Shown here in pieces: positions 11,758 through 26,600 of a stretch of 64,000 nt of DNA. Each line of letters starts with the position of its first letter. The first letter of the stretch is position 1. The DNA comes from Rhynochetos jubatus (taxonomy: Eukaryota > Chordata > Aves > Eurypygiformes > Rhynochetidae). The stretch is from the NCBI GenBank assembly GCA_027574665.1, contig CM050650.1, positions 97,995,086-98,059,085 on the forward strand, written 5' to 3'. A program made the position numbers and the translations under genes. The notes beneath the pieces are model-generated. The model had not been told where the DNA came from. It ran no database searches and saw only the letters and a program-made list of their open reading frames with translations.

Positions 11758-14700
11758 GTTCCACCTTGCTTGAGTCTTCCAAGTTCTACAAGCAGCTCTT
11801 CTCTAGAGATGTGGCTTGAGGCTTATGCTGTCTGACCTGGATTTCAGGCAGTGGGGGCCCTCTGTTGACTTCTCCAGTGGGGTTCCAGTTCTCTGGATCT
11901 TCTGCCTGCTCACTGTAGGAGTGTGTGTTGTCCTGTTAGAGAAGTAATTTATGTCTCTCACTAAGCAGCTTGTTCTTACCCTTAGGCTTTTACATATTAC
12001 TTACAAAAATCAAGTATTGCAATATTATAGCTAGGGCCCAGGTTACTGCAGTTTGTTTTTATATCGTTAGATACTTGCCTGCACCCACTGGCTGCTCCTA
12101 AAAGGGGCACAGGTCACAGGATAGCGGTGATTCCTCAATACTGGAACTTGTTTACACTGGCGACCATCTGAGTCAGGAATTAGCCATCAGAAATTCCTGG
12201 GTCACAGAAGCATCATGTTTCTCTCCTGACCATCTGAGGCATCAGTAACAAAAAATGATGTCAGTGAAGATTGCTGTGCTGGCATTTTGATCAGTGAATA
12301 TTCCCTAGGAGAGAAAAATCCTACATTGAACTAATAATAATAATAATAACAGTAATAATAAAAAAAAATGATGGCCTTTCGGTTTATCAGAGACAGATTT
12401 TGTGCTGTAAATACTTGAAATAGTCTGCCTCATTGATTCTATAACTTACCCATGATTTCTTGGAAAAAATTATAAATACCAAATAACTTGTGCAAGGTTG
12501 TGTGCTTATTAAACTGAAGCCTCTGACCTCATTGACATGCTGTTTTTTATGAAAATATTTTGTATTGTATAACAAAGACTAAATGTTTTCACATACACAT
12601 GGAAAACTGAAACAAGTTTGTATTTTAAATTGGAAAGATGGCAGAAAAATTAAGATTATCATATCTCCTAACCTTGATCTATCTTAATTACTGAAGAAAA
12701 ATGAAAGTTCATAGGTTGGTTATAGGCAAAGGTGGGTTAAAAATATCAGGAATGTGGGACACTCATTTAAGTACCTAAAATGTTTGTAAATTAAATAAAA
12801 TTTGAAAAGTGTTGGAATGTTCTGCTTTGACTCATAAGAAAATCTGTAAGGTCTCCCCTAATACTCTCAGTATCCCAGAAGAGCAGTTCTTGCACTGCTA
12901 AAGCCAGTGGCAGTTTTGCTAACGAACAGTGAGAGGGATAAATCACTCTTACTGTTTTGCTGCGTGAGCAAATGAAATTCAAATGCAAGCTCCAAATATT
13001 TCCCTATTAATTTTTAGTCTAAAGTCTCAGCCTGAAGAGTGAGACGTTAGAATGGTTGCAGAGATTCAGCCAGGTATATCACTTTTGTTTCCTGCTAACT
13101 TTATTCATGGAGTGATATGATACTTCCATGTAATTAATGATGGCATTTTGAAAATGGAATAACCAAGAGGGCAGTTTAACACTGTGTTAAAAATTCCATA
13201 CTGTAAGGCTGATAGTTATTAAAATCACATTGTCCTCGCAAAAGAATTATTTCAGACCTCAAACAGATGCTGAAAAATCCCTGTTTTATTAGTGATGAGA
13301 CACAGTGGTCATAGTAAATCTTCATTTCTTCCCTCACATCCAGTGTTGGAACAGACTTACATGTTTCAGAGCTCTGACAGAAGGTTTGTAAGACTTACAC
13401 TGCTGTGTTTAAAAAGGTGGGACAGAGTCTTCTCCTCCTGCTAAATTAGACTGCTTCCAAGGGGCAGAACATTGAGATAGTGCGTCAGGTTTAATCTTTC
13501 TCTTCTGAGTTAAAAGTGATGGAGGACCATGAGACTCTAAAGGAGGTAAAGCAAATAAGTGGCAAAAGGGAGGAATGTGGGAAGGGTGAAGAAAAATGTA
13601 CCTAATTTGAAGTAGTGAAAGATTACGTGCTTTCTGTTTTGCTAACTTGTAAATGTTTACTGAATTTTTGACCTGAAAACAGCTTAATTTTTTTGTTTGT
13701 GGAGTATTGTAAGGTTTTCTAAATGCCCCAAAAATGTAAACAAAGCTGTGTACACATGTATTATACATGTGAAACAAGCTGCTGAGTAACTCTGCTTAAA
13801 AAAATAACTCGTGAAGAAAAAAAGCAGCACATTCATGTGTGAGAAAGGGAAGGAAAAAAAAGAAGAGACTAGGAAATCATAAGTAAATGAACTCAGTGGC
13901 TTACAGCAATTTGGGGGACTGTAGATCTTTTCACACTGATGCTTTTTCCCATCTATGCTTTTTCAGAACAGAAATTTATATTCCAAAGTATTTTATTTAT
14001 CTGCATGAGGCTTCATAAAAACCAGGTTTCATCTTGCTGAGTTTTGTTTTATGATTATTGTTCTTGCTGTTTTACATATAGATAAATGCAAAAAGAGCTG
14101 CTTTGAGTTATTTGCAGCAATTACGTTAAATCCCAGTTTTCCGTGCATAATGTTATCTGTACCCTTGAGGATCATGATAAATACTTTTAATATACTTTAA
14201 TGGGTTACTGTTACAAGGAATTCTACATTGCCACAATAGAGGCAGCATTACAGTAAATTAAATTACAGTGCACACAATTAAAGAGAATAATGAAAAAAAT
14301 CAGACTTGGAGCAACAGCTCTTTGGAGTCTTCTGAAATTTGATTCCATGATAAACATAATAGGAGAAGATGGTGAGTGGAATTTAGATAGCTAAGCCGGA
14401 TATTATTTTGTTTGTAATATCTCCATCAGGGATTAATGTTTTCCTATTTAGAAACATTGATTAGTCTCTAGATTATTTTTCTGATTGATTACTGTTGTGA
14501 TGTAGCATTTCTTTTTTAATTTATTTACCCAACATCAGTATAACTTTAGAGCTATAACTTCACTGTGCTACGGTTGTTAGGCAATCTGCAGTAATTTGTG
14601 GCTTCTCAATGCCAGCTTTAAGGAAATCTGTACAGATTTACCTTGAGTTTATAGACATATGTTAACAAAAAAACCCCACCTTCCTTTCCTCTTCCCTGAA

Positions 14701-17700
14701 AAAGAAAAATACTAATTTTACATATTCTCTGATGACAGCTGCTATCCAAGAATACTTGAGCATGAGGTACATTTCTGTTTTATCACACATAGCTCAAGTA
14801 AGGTGTGTGTGCAGTTCTGGGCAATCATTAATTTGAATATGCAATGAAATCAGGTGTGATGCTAGCATTGCAAATGGTAGCATTGATTTTTTTTCCTTAT
14901 TTTTCTTATTTCTGTTATTTTTATTGGAGGTGAACTTGAATTCAGTTCAGTACAGAGCTGACATTTGCAGTCAGGGGGAATATAAATCTTGCATTTAGTT
15001 CCCGTCACCGTGTAGCTCTGACTTTCTTACCCACATTCTTCGTTTCCTCACAATAAAGGATAACAGATCTTGCGCACCTACTTTAGAGGTTTCTACAGAG
15101 ACTTAATTTATTTATAATTATAAGACTTTTCACGAACACTGCATGTTACTGCACTAAATTCAAAGTTGTCTGAGTTGAGATGGGTGAGCCATTATCCCTG
15201 CAGAATGCATCCCACTCCTGTGGTTGTGCTCAAGGCTTTCAGGTTCTTTTCCCGTTTTTGTACTGTTACGATATTTTATCTATTTATGAAATATAAATAT
15301 GAAGCCTATCCCTGATCTCCGTCTTCGGGCATCTTCTGCCTTTCATGCTGCCTGAGAAGTTTCTTTGAAACCACATCTCTAGAAGTTAACACCAGACCCT
15401 GAGCTCATAAACTGTGTTTAGATGATGTAGGAACATGGTTGGGATTTCTTACCTTATGGATGTGCAACTGTTTTGCTGAATTAAGGCCTTGGAGGCAAGT
15501 CTTCCCTTCCTGTGCTTACAAACCCTTGCTGTGAAAGTCAATTGCTGCCTGTTGTGTGTTTGTCCTTTGGTGCTCCAGCAAGTGCATGATTTAGGGGATA
15601 GCTGTAAACTTTGAAGAAATCACATAATTTTTTGAAGTGGAGAAAAAAATAATAGATGAGAACTGCTCTGATTTTCTGCCCAGCTACAGTTCCTACTCCT
15701 GTTACGTTAGTCTGTTACCAAATGCTTTTTATCTGGCACGAGAAGGAAAGAAGGATGTTTCCTTTGTACTATGTTGTTAATCCTTCTCGAGGGGCTCGTT
15801 TGTATGGTAGGAAGATAATGGGAATGACCAGCAAGCCTTACTTCCTTAATTAAAAACATAATTAACCATGCATATAACTCTCAACTCTAGTGTAACACTG
15901 GTATTATATTGAGTCTCTCTCTCTTAAGAGACTTGATCCATAGGTACATATGTAAGTCCAAAAAGAATGTTTCTGTGAATTGATGTAGCAAATGTGGACT
16001 CCTGAAGAGTTTGACAATGAATTATTAATTCTGTTTCACTGTTTCAAGGCCAAACTTTTGGTGTCAACTGTTTCAAACAGAATAAATATTTTAGTTTGTT
16101 CTTTCAAAGGTTTAGCTGCAGTTGCTGACAGAAATGAGATCACTTGCAATCTTCACACAATGAAGTATAGGAAGCATTTTTTAAAACTAGTTTTAAGTGG
16201 GAGGTGAAATCATGGTGTTCAAAAGTCTGTCGTAAAAAATGATGTGATATTGAACCTCCAAATAAAATCCTTTTTTTAATCTCCTTCATCATCCAGGCCC
16301 AGAAAATTTGTAATGAGGATCATGTGAGTCTCCATCTTTTACAGTTCCTGTTCTGGAAATAGCTGCCTTTAGTTTTGACTGTTTTCTGCCATTTTCCCTT
16401 TCTTCTTTCTTATTACATAAGCAGAGCAACACAATCTGCAGATTCGCTTTCTCCTCCCACGATGCAGGCAACTATCAGAGGGAATAAAGTGCTGTCTCAT
16501 ACTGCTGGCTAGACTGTGTACAGTCTCTGATTAATAACGTAGATGGAAAATGCTTATTATATACAGCAGATTTATTTTGGGGGGAGAAATTTCTTATTAT
16601 CACTTTTCCACTTTTCCGGTTTTGAGTGATCTGCTTGTCCTGTGGCTACTGCCCAGCACTGCCATGCAAGAGGATGGATAAATTCTCACTTGTGAACTTG
16701 TTCTTCTGAAAATCACAGAATATATGTGGGGGGGAAGATTCCTCCTGTAGCTCTCTAATGCAAATTACTCTGTAGGCCCTCTGTATAGTGAATGTCAGCC
16801 ACCTTGTCAGTCTGTTCCCCCATCTACATCTCCTAGATACATGGATGCGATCTCACTGTCTTCACTGACTTACACAGCTAGTTTAGACTCCACACCTGAC
16901 TTTTGGGGAGCTAGAAGTATGTGAGATGGATACTGACTGTTCCTGATCCCACAGTCATTGAAGGAGTTAGACTATACAAAATCCCTGTTTTGAGGAATCC
17001 AATTCTGTTTCGAATTCTAGAAACAAGAGAGGAAAGCATATGTCAAAACTTCCATCTTGAGAATCCACTTTCCTTAAGGATTTTAGGGCAGAACTAGTCA
17101 TTCAGCTTTTATGTTTTCTTGTGTGAATGGTAATTTTATTAATTTCATCTATCTGTATGTATGTAATACATATTTTTACATGCCTCCTGCTTGAGAACAT
17201 AAGAATCCTTTTGTGTTTAACTCGGAATTAATAGAAAATATTTAATGGATGTTTCAGTCCAAATAGGCGTATGAAATTTGCAAACTGTCTTATTCACACT
17301 AGAGATCACATACCCTACTGTAAAATTTGGCCAAAATTAAACAAACAAATTAAAACACCAAAGAAGGAAACCGAAAAACTGATAGTGTGACTCAGAAAGG
17401 AAGTAGGAGAGGTTGAGGGCAACAGTCTGTTCTAAATTCATTAAATATTTCCAGCAGAATTGACGAGCATGTATTGAAACAGAAGAATGGAATATGGTGA
17501 ATATATAGTGCCGTATGATTAAGTACACAGTCCGAATTTTTCCCTTAAGAATCCAAAACCAGCTGTCACAAATGCCAACCTAGCTGTTCTTTGTAACTTG
17601 AGTTGTTCTGTGAGTTGTAGTGAAAATATTGAGAGTTTTGCAGCTCTCACATGGTCGGGGCACTCGACTCGTTATCCGCAGATAATGTGCAAAGTGAAGG

Positions 17701-20355
17701 AGATCTTATATACATTCAGAGTAGATTATGCATATCAGTGTTCAAGAATTTCAAAGTAGCTTTTTGAGGCATTAAAGAAAACTGCTTATAATCTTCTGCA
17801 TGTGGAAATAAAATTAAAATACCTCATTAACACACACTCCTATCTTTTCCAAATTTTGTTTGGTAACAAAGCTAGAAATAGTGGTGCCATTTGGAATAAT
17901 ATCCACAAAATTACCCAACATACCACACACACAGAGAGGAGTCAGTGGTGTCCCAAATACCATTTACATGCCGTTGCTGTTGATGCTTTTGTCTTTATGG
18001 TGGTGGCTGTATTTATTGGAATAACACTTGTAATAATATTGCTGGCCTCTTATTTTTACGTATTTAGGTAAAACAATACTATTGTATATTCTGCATCAAA
18101 TTTAAAATAATGTAGAGAATGAATGCATAAGCGATGTTTTTTTGAATGAGGTGCATATAGGGTAACGGTTAACTTTTTTTTTCTTGGGGTTTACCATTTA
18201 TTGTTTTCTTGCTTAGTCTATGAGATACAAAATATGCATTATTATATGTAGATTCACATCAAGATACAGTAATTTTATTACAAATTCAGGATTAAATGAA
18301 AATGTTTACATTTATTGCATTGAAATATATCATTACTAAGGATTGCTAGAATAGTTTATAAATAAGGTTCTGAAATATATTCACAAATAGATTTATACTG
18401 TTCACACATGACTGGGAGCTCACACAAGTATAATGAATAAGATGTCATCAGGTCTGTATGGAATTTTGGCCATCTATATACAGAAGTATATTTCAAATGT
18501 ATCCTGACTGTGTTCATAAATGGGATAGACTAGAATCATAAATAGATGACAGGATTTTATGTGTGTAGCTTAAGAATGCAGCAAGAAACCCTTCTATATA
18601 AACTTAGTTACTTTTTTCATGTGGGCTTCAGTGAGAAAGGGCTTATGATAGATCATAGACCATAATATTTGTTGCATGGATTTTTGTCCGTACGCTTCTT
18701 CTCCACGTCTCAACTGTAAAATTTGCTGGTATTATATAGCAATGAGGACAAATTTTCACATTTTGTATAATACTATTTGTAGAATGTAGTATAGCACTGA
18801 AATCTAGGAGTTGTCATACTACACTGAATTATTAAGTCATCTAGTGTTATTTCTTGGCTCTGGAAATAGTATTCAGTGTTTTAGAATATTATGAGGGGAG
18901 AAATAGTGGCAAAAAATATTCCTGGATAATTGAAAAAGCTAATATGATTGAGGAGAGAATTCCTTTCTATTACACTTAAATTATCACCTTATGCCATCAA
19001 ATACAAGATCAAATGACCCTTCATAATACATTAGCTAGCATAGAAGCATATGTTATGCTTTTCCATTCAGCATGCCTAATTAAATTTCGCTAGGCTGGTG
19101 TGCAAAGTTTACTTGTTGCATTGTATCAAGAAATTACATTAGAAAAAAAAAAAAATCTTTTGTGTCTTTGGAATAGATTATACGTATGGGACTGAAAGTA
19201 TGGCAGGCATCTTGCCGGCAAATATTACAAGAGATTCCTGATACCAGAAAGAAAATCTAAGAAAGAATATGTTTAGATAAGAGTTGGCACGAAGTTCAGG
19301 TGATACCATTCTAATGGGTTTCCGTATCTTGAGTTTGATTTATTTCTTTCTTTTTCTGTAAGTTAAAGGAAAGGGTTTATAGACTTCCAGAAAGCATCAT
19401 TGCTTTAAGAATCCAATAATAGGGGTATGAAAAACTGGGACTTGCTTCCATGTACCATGATATATTTGTGATAGTTTGTTCCTTTATTTCTCTGAATGCT
19501 TCGTGATGTATGCTCTCATTTTAATTTTAAATATAGAAGAGTCATTCATTATATGTTGAATAGGCCACAGTTGGGTGTCATTAAGAAGATGAATGTGCTT
19601 CTGGACTGATAGGAGTGTATCTGAGTGACTTGAAATGTTAGAAATTATCCCATCAGCTTTCGGCGTGTTGGGATAAAAACAAAAATGCTGAGACTACACA
19701 TAAAGTGATACTTTAATATTGGGGTTTTTTTTCTGCTTTCTTTAGATGCCTTTGGATTGCTGTAGTAATTAGTTGGAGCTTTGAGCTGCTTGTAGTTATT
19801 TACACGTGTTTGGGTTTATTTTATGTAGGTTTTAATTTCTGTTCTATTTATTACTCTATTCTCAGCTCAGGGAGGTTGTGTTATTAAATCTGGACATTTC
19901 TAAGCCATTAGATGTTTATTATTTCTGTATCTGACTAGCCCCCAGTGTGGGCCTGGCCCGGAGACACTAAATTCTGCAAGAGACAAGGGACACTCTGAAG
20001 TTTGAGGAAGTTCAGGTGTCAAAATAAGGGAAACTACACGTTGTTCCATACATTCACATCACCACAGATGAACTCTGACATTGGGCCATCCTCCTGGAGA
20101 GGCAATGAGTCGTGACTGGCTATAGCCCAGGGCTCATCAGTCTTCTCGTTTAACTACGTAAGGTCCGTGCCTGAAATTGGGTGGTGTGAATATTGCTTCG
20201 ATGAATATAACATCAAATTTTCATAAGAATGAGCTCAAGCTGCTTCTTTGGCCTGGCAGTAGTTATATGGCATCACTGCAGGGTATGGTGAAATAGCCCT
20301 TTGAATGAACAAAGAGGGCTTACAAGAAAGGTGGAGAACTACTTTTTATCTGGTT
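11758..20355. other. KHDRBS2 intron stretch, no gene seen
   Basis: AT-rich intron. It holds a (TAA)n tract at 12332-12369 and a run of A's near 19143. Small open frames, such as 13409-13777 on the minus strand, carry no recognisable domain. No transposon was identified. Confidence 0.55.
12332..12369 (+). repeat. (TAA)n microsatellite, imperfect, A-rich end
   Basis: Six consecutive TAA units, then a CAG interruption, two further TAA units and a run of A's. It is an ordinary AT-rich simple repeat. Confidence 0.85.
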
Positions 20356-20631
20356 CTGTAGTGACAGGATAATGCTCAGCGCCTTTAAACTGAGGGAGAG
20401 TAGGTTTAGATTGGATAGAAGGAAGAACTTCTTCATGGTGAGGGTGGTGAGGCACTGGAACAGGTTGCCCGGAGAAGCTGTGGATGCCCCATCCCTGGAA
20501 GTGTTTGTGGCCAGGTTGGATGGAGCTCTGAGCACTAGCTCTGGTCTAGTGGAATGTTGTTCCTGCCTATGTCAGAGTGGTTGGACGCTTTGAAGGTCCC
20601 TTCCAACCAAAACCATTCTGTCATTCTACGA
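20356..20631 (+). mobile_element. CR1 LINE, 5'-truncated 3' end
   Basis: The CR1 blocks are in order: GTAGTGACAGGATAATGCTCAG, AGTAGGTTTAGATTGGATAGAAGG, CTTCTTCATGGTGAGGGTGG, GGAACAGGTTGCCCGGAGAAG, ATGCCCCATCCCTGGAAGTG, then GAAGGTCCCTTCCAACCAAA and the tail CATTCTGTCATTCTACGA. A plus-strand frame reads FRLDRRKNFFMVRVVRHWNR, the CR1 ORF2 C-terminus, and continues LPGEAVDAPSLEVF. It is intact to the ORF2 end except for point changes. It lies in sense in the intron. Confidence 0.94.
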
Positions 20632-23600
20632 CACAAACACAGACTTAATTTGGGCAGGTATAAGGATATCTGGGCTTGCAACATCCAGCCTGAATGTTTA
20701 TGTCTATCCTAAAGGATAGTAAGGGCATAAAGTTTTTACCTTCTTAAGCTCCAAAGACTTCACCATCACGGACTTGAGTTGGAATTAGACCCCATATTTA
20801 AATAAAGTCTAGATACGGTCAGGTAGCTTTGGATGGGGTGGGGTGGAAGAAAATGTCCAACATCACTTACTTGTATTCTCCTGTTACTGCTCAAATAGAT
20901 ACTGATATGGGAAATCTCTGTTGCCTCAGATTTTTGTGTCTGAAAAAAATCAGTAGTATCGTTTTCAGTTTTGCACACGATTCTTATATAATTAGATAAT
21001 TGTGATTTCCAGAATATTTTCCCACTCCTTTGTCCTGTTACATAGCTTTTAAACTATTCATATGCATACTAAAATCTCATTAAGAGGTTTGTGTGGGATG
21101 AATTTTTGACAGGTTGTAGTGACATTGTTGGAGAAAACTTCTTTATATAACCTGAGAAATACATGGGGTTTGTAGTCAAAAAAAAAAAAAAAAAAATTGG
21201 GTTTTTTCTTACCTTAATCAGACATTAAAATCAAAGTTAACAAGATGAGTAGGAATAATAGTTTCTAAATACTAGATTGCTGTTCATAGTTTTCTAAATT
21301 TTCATCTAAAAGTAAAAAATTGGCTGTTACTGGTTTTGTTCATGTGTAAAAGAACATAATAAATCTCATATAGTGGTTATTAGATATTTAGATTTTGTTA
21401 TCTTATTATATCTTGTTTTAACTTTCACTCACGCAATGAAATACGTTCTTATTGTCTCTATATTCCTAATTGCTTCGCTGGCCTTTATTTTTGTTTTTCC
21501 AGAATTTTATGAATGCAAATATAATTTCAGAAGTGGTTGGAATGTTCTTTCTAGGCATTTCATAAACATGTTTCTGGCAGACTATTGGTTCAGGTTCTGC
21601 ATTTCGGTTTAGTTTTGGCACAGATAAGAAAGACATATCAAGCAGCCTTTAAAGGTCATTAAAATGACACCACCAGGTATTTTGTGCAACATAATATAAA
21701 GAGAGCACTGAAATAAAAGGTAAAGTAACATTTTTCTAGAGGATATGGAGCTTGCAATGCAGTATAAAATTTTCTGCAGAACAGCATATAATTGTCTTTT
21801 GAACTTGCATGTAAAGTCTGAAGCCGAAAGTGTTTCTGAAATTGAAAATAACCAGCTGCTTAATAACATCAGTCATCAAAGATAAACTTTTGAAAGTATC
21901 ATGACCAGCATATTTATCCACAGTAAAAAGTAAGATGACTAATATAGATACAGTGTTACCTCTGACGGAGTACAACAGGGAACATAGATTTAAAAAAATT
22001 AAATGTCCTCATATATAATTAAGATGGCAAATGGATGTGGGTTTCATGCAAGAAAAAGAATACTGTCTAGTAGAGATTGAATAGTATATAATTAGGGAAA
22101 AAATAAACATCCCTCTACCTGCCAAGGCCATGTGAGCCTTTGCAATGTTTTTTATATCGGGTTCCTGCTCCGCTTTCACCAGTCCATCTTCTGCTCTGCC
22201 GCTGACCACACAAAACTTTGGCCGTCTTATCTAGATCCATGCTGTGGGTGAATACAGCTCCTGATTCAGATGCTTAAATGTAGGTGGCTACAGGGAAAGG
22301 AAATGTGTAAATTCCTGTTGGAAACGGTGGAGATGTAATGAGTGCCATCACTAGGGTGCAATGATCTCTTCATCTGACTAAATCCAGATGTCTTACTTAA
22401 GGCAAGCTGAATTGCTCTGTGTTGAGCATTGATTTCCTCAAACAGGGGTGTCTAGTGCCATTTAAAGTGTCCCAGGATACCTCATCTCCCCTGTGTGGTG
22501 AACTTTGACCTTAGCACATGCGTGCCTCCCACCCTTCCTGTTTGTGAAACTTTGCATATCCACTGGCATCACCTGGCACGCTCTGTGCCTCGTACTGCCG
22601 GGATAATTACCTGTCATGTGTGTAATACAGCGCTTGGCATATGGACCAAATATTTTTGGCTGTGGACCAAGTATTTTTTCAGAATTGAGGGCGTTACTGT
22701 GGCTACTCCTTGTTTCTTAACTTCTGAATTTCTTCTGGCTAGACTTTATTTTTTTCCCTGTTACTCTTTCCTGGGCATACCTTTGTTTCCTGTGACGTTC
22801 TGACTCATAAGCATTTTAGCTGGAATGTAGCGTGGAATTGCTAAATCCTTGTACCTCTAATACCTACTTGTGAATGCCAGTTTCATCATGTGTGGATATT
22901 TAGAGTTGCTTTAATATAACTGGTTCTGCAGTTTCTTAGTGTTTTCAGACCCCAGTTTTGCTGCTAGACTGAACTTCTGAGTCTCCTAAGTATTTTGCCA
23001 ACTATTCAGTTGCATTCATTTCAGGCCACGAGTGTTGCCACTGTGTACACAGCAGTTGTCTTATATGCTGTGTCCTTTCTTGTGCTTGAAAGCCCTTTTC
23101 TTCATTCTCTGGGCCGTGGCAGCCTGGGGCTTTGAAGGGCAAGGCATGGCGCCAAGCTCTCACAAGCTGTCGGTCTTCATTTCCAGACTAAGACACATGA
23201 AGAGGGATGCTGTGGATAACACCACCAGTGTTATGGAGCACGACTCCATGTTTTTTTCACGTGCACACAGTATTCTCGTTAGCAGTACCCAGCATTGGTA
23301 AGCATAATGTCAATTAAAGCAGTCTCAGCCATCACTGGGGATTGGCAGCAGCCGCTGTGTTGTGCTGCTGACTCTCCTCTCCCTGGCCCGAAGGGGCTGT
23401 CTTCCAAATTATGTGAGAAGAGATGCCTCTGCAGAGTTCACAGAGTTTGTACTTTCATTGAGGAAGTCGATGCATATAAAATTGTCTTTTAAAGCATAAT
23501 ATTCCAAATGGGAGTCCAGATTTTCCTCCAAGAATTTGGTGCTTCAGAAAAGTGGCATTAGCTTGCTTGGTGAGGAAGGGACAGCCAGTCAGACCATTGC

Positions 23601-26600
23601 CTGCAGCCTCCTAACCCGTCTGCAGTGCCATAAAAATCACACTGGGAAATTCTGGAAATCCTGGAAAGTTTAAGTGGCAGATGATGGCTTGAAATAACGT
23701 AATTCAGTAGGTATGAGGCACCGTTTCACCTAACTGGAATAGACAAATAAACATCAAATCTCGGTCAAAAGCGTTGTCTTCTGACCTGGGCCTGTCCCAC
23801 TGATGAGCTTTTCCATGTTTTGAAGATAGAAAGCACTCACTGGTTCCTGGCCACAAACACTAATTCTAGAAACTTCTGAGTTGTTGTAAAATGCTTAATT
23901 AATTTATTTTAACCTAAATGGAATAACAGGAAAGAGCTATCAAAGAATACCCAGCAGTGCTGTAGTCAGGAAAATCTTCATGCGACTTTCTTGGGAGAGT
24001 AGCTGATAAACCTTTCTCATGAATAAAACATTTTTCTGCTTTCTTTATTTTGAACAATTCTTCTCCTCAAGCATGCATCAGATAGTATAATATCTTTCCA
24101 GTCTGGGTGATACGGATAAAATCATTATTTTTTTCCAGTAAGAGTATTCATCCAAGTAATCGTCCTCACTGATTTTTACCATCCCCTGTAAATGGGAGGT
24201 GAGGAAAGAGATTTTTAATGTCTGTTGGTACATACTGAGATGTATTTCTGTCTGAGGAAAAGTTTCATGCCATGATATCTAGTATTGATATTGAAAGCAG
24301 TTTGACATGCCGCATCGTCGCAACCATGATGTCAGGCCATAGGAAAGACTCAGGAATGCTCTTCTGACTCTCCTTTTCTGCCAGTTTGAAACGTGTTGTA
24401 ATAAAGGGATAAGATCAGAGAAAGATCCTGTCAACCCACAGTCACGCTTAGGTCAGAAGATTCTGTTCTTTGTTTCCCCTCTGCTTATCAGCTTTCTTCT
24501 AATTGAACTCTGCCAGGTGGACTTCAGCACTGTCATCTCCTTCCATCCCACAGATCATCCCACTGGATCACTGACCAAATTGCAGTGCTGAGCCTATTCT
24601 GTCATTTCCCTTGCATTTTTGGTAACATTTCATGTTAGAACTTCAAGTCAGTTTTGTATCCATTAGGAATGCTAAGAAAGTGTGGGCCGTAAGAAGTAGG
24701 GATTCATGAGCCTAGAAATGAGTATGTTAAGAACACTTCTGTGATGTAAAAAGAGGGGTTTACCTTTTAAAAGTAACTAGTTAGAACATACCTTTAAAAA
24801 TAAACCCAGAACTAATGACCGTGGGTCACATTCACTTAATTTCCAGAAGGCCGATGACACTCCAGCAGTGTCAGGGGGAACTCAGAGTTTTGATGGCTCC
24901 CTGAGAGCATGTGGATTTAGAGAACCGTGGTACACAGCAGGGTGCTGGGAAAAGGCAGGCTGGATATTTATTTAAACAGTGAACCAGGGGGGCAGGCACA
25001 GGAGGAGTCAGTCAGTCTTACATGTTCATTCCTCTTCTAGTAGCTTCTTTAGTAGCTGAACAACAAAGTTTTGTTAGAAGATTTTAGAATCACATCCAGA
25101 ACTACTCTTGATTTTGCCAATTCCCTGTGCCTAAAACGCTCAACCACTCAGGGAAGTGAAATAATGTTGTGGTTAATAAACACTAGGGAAATTCAGCTCA
25201 CTGGCCAATCTCATGTAAAAGGCATTGACCTAAAAAAGTGTGCTGCTAAGTATTTGGGGAGGAAAAAGCAAAGGTCAAAATTAAGTAAATTAAATACTCA
25301 TTGTAGATTATTTACACAGCTCTACTTCATGCCCGTGAATTAGAGACCTTTCAAACCGAAATCTGTGCCGTTGCTGCCACGTTAACGTATTTGTGTTTGC
25401 AACTTAATATGAGCAATAACGTCCAATTTTATTTTTATTTTGCTTCAGACAAGACTAGTAATATTTTCCTTTTCTTTAAAATGTTCCTAGAAAACTGAAA
25501 AATGTTCAGTTCTGTGATATCTACAGGAGGCTTTTCCTTTGTCCAGCCCGCTCTCAGTGAACCCAGGAACATAGCATTTGTGTTGAAAATAGCTGCATGT
25601 GGGATATAATTAATTACTGCTTGTGCAGCTTGATATGTTGTTTCCTTTTTTTCTTGCACTTCTCCTGATCAGATAGCTTTCAGGCGATTTAACAAACCAT
25701 TTAAGAAAGGTTAGCCATTTAAGCAGAGGGGTTTTTTTATCCTTTACGTATTTAAATGGCTATGACCTTCTCAGCAGTTAACATATCAGGCTTTTCTAAG
25801 TGCTCAGAAGGTAACTGGGTTTTGCCTTTAAGAAAAAGAGGAATATTAATTTCAAAACCTTTCAAGTATGGATCGATTCACTTCTCAAGAAAAAAATAAT
25901 GGAAGTGAGGTCTCAGCTGGCGGAGCACTGCGTCCATAAGCCTACCTACCCAGCATGACTTTTCCTAGCTGTGGTTGTACGCAGTCCTGTACCCAACTTA
26001 GACTAGATCCAGCCCTACACCAGCCAAGTGTGCGCTTCACCAGGTCATCCCATGAAGTGGTACCAACTCACCTTGTTGTCATCCCTGGTCCAGGGAACTT
26101 ATTTCCATGGTACACATAATCTCTGGGATCTAAGGTAAAAAGGAAAAAAGAGGGGTGAGGAGTTCAACTGGGGGGTGCTTCCTTTCACATTCATTTTCTA
26201 AGGAGGAGTTTGAGATAGCCAGTGCTGTGGGACACAGCAGGTATTCAAAGTCCATGGGATTTGCCTCAGTAGCACTTCGCTTTCATGATAGCAAGACACG
26301 ATTTGGTTCCATTCAGATGAGAAGAATGGAGGATGAAGGTCAGGAGTGGTCTGTGGAGCGTTTTTAAAGTCCACAGAGGATCAATGCTATGGTGGATAAA
26401 ACTGCGGTCATACTGGTGCTTATTTTACTACCCGCCCCTTCCAGTTTTTCTCCCCAAAGGACTCTATGGCTTAGTGCAGAGGTAGAGATAACACTCAGGC
26501 TTGTTGGAGTGGGCAGTTGTCCATCCCTGCAGCTGCACCCTGCTCCTTCTGCCTCCTCTGAGCAGCCAGCACCTTGCCTTCACTGCCAGCTGGAGCTGGC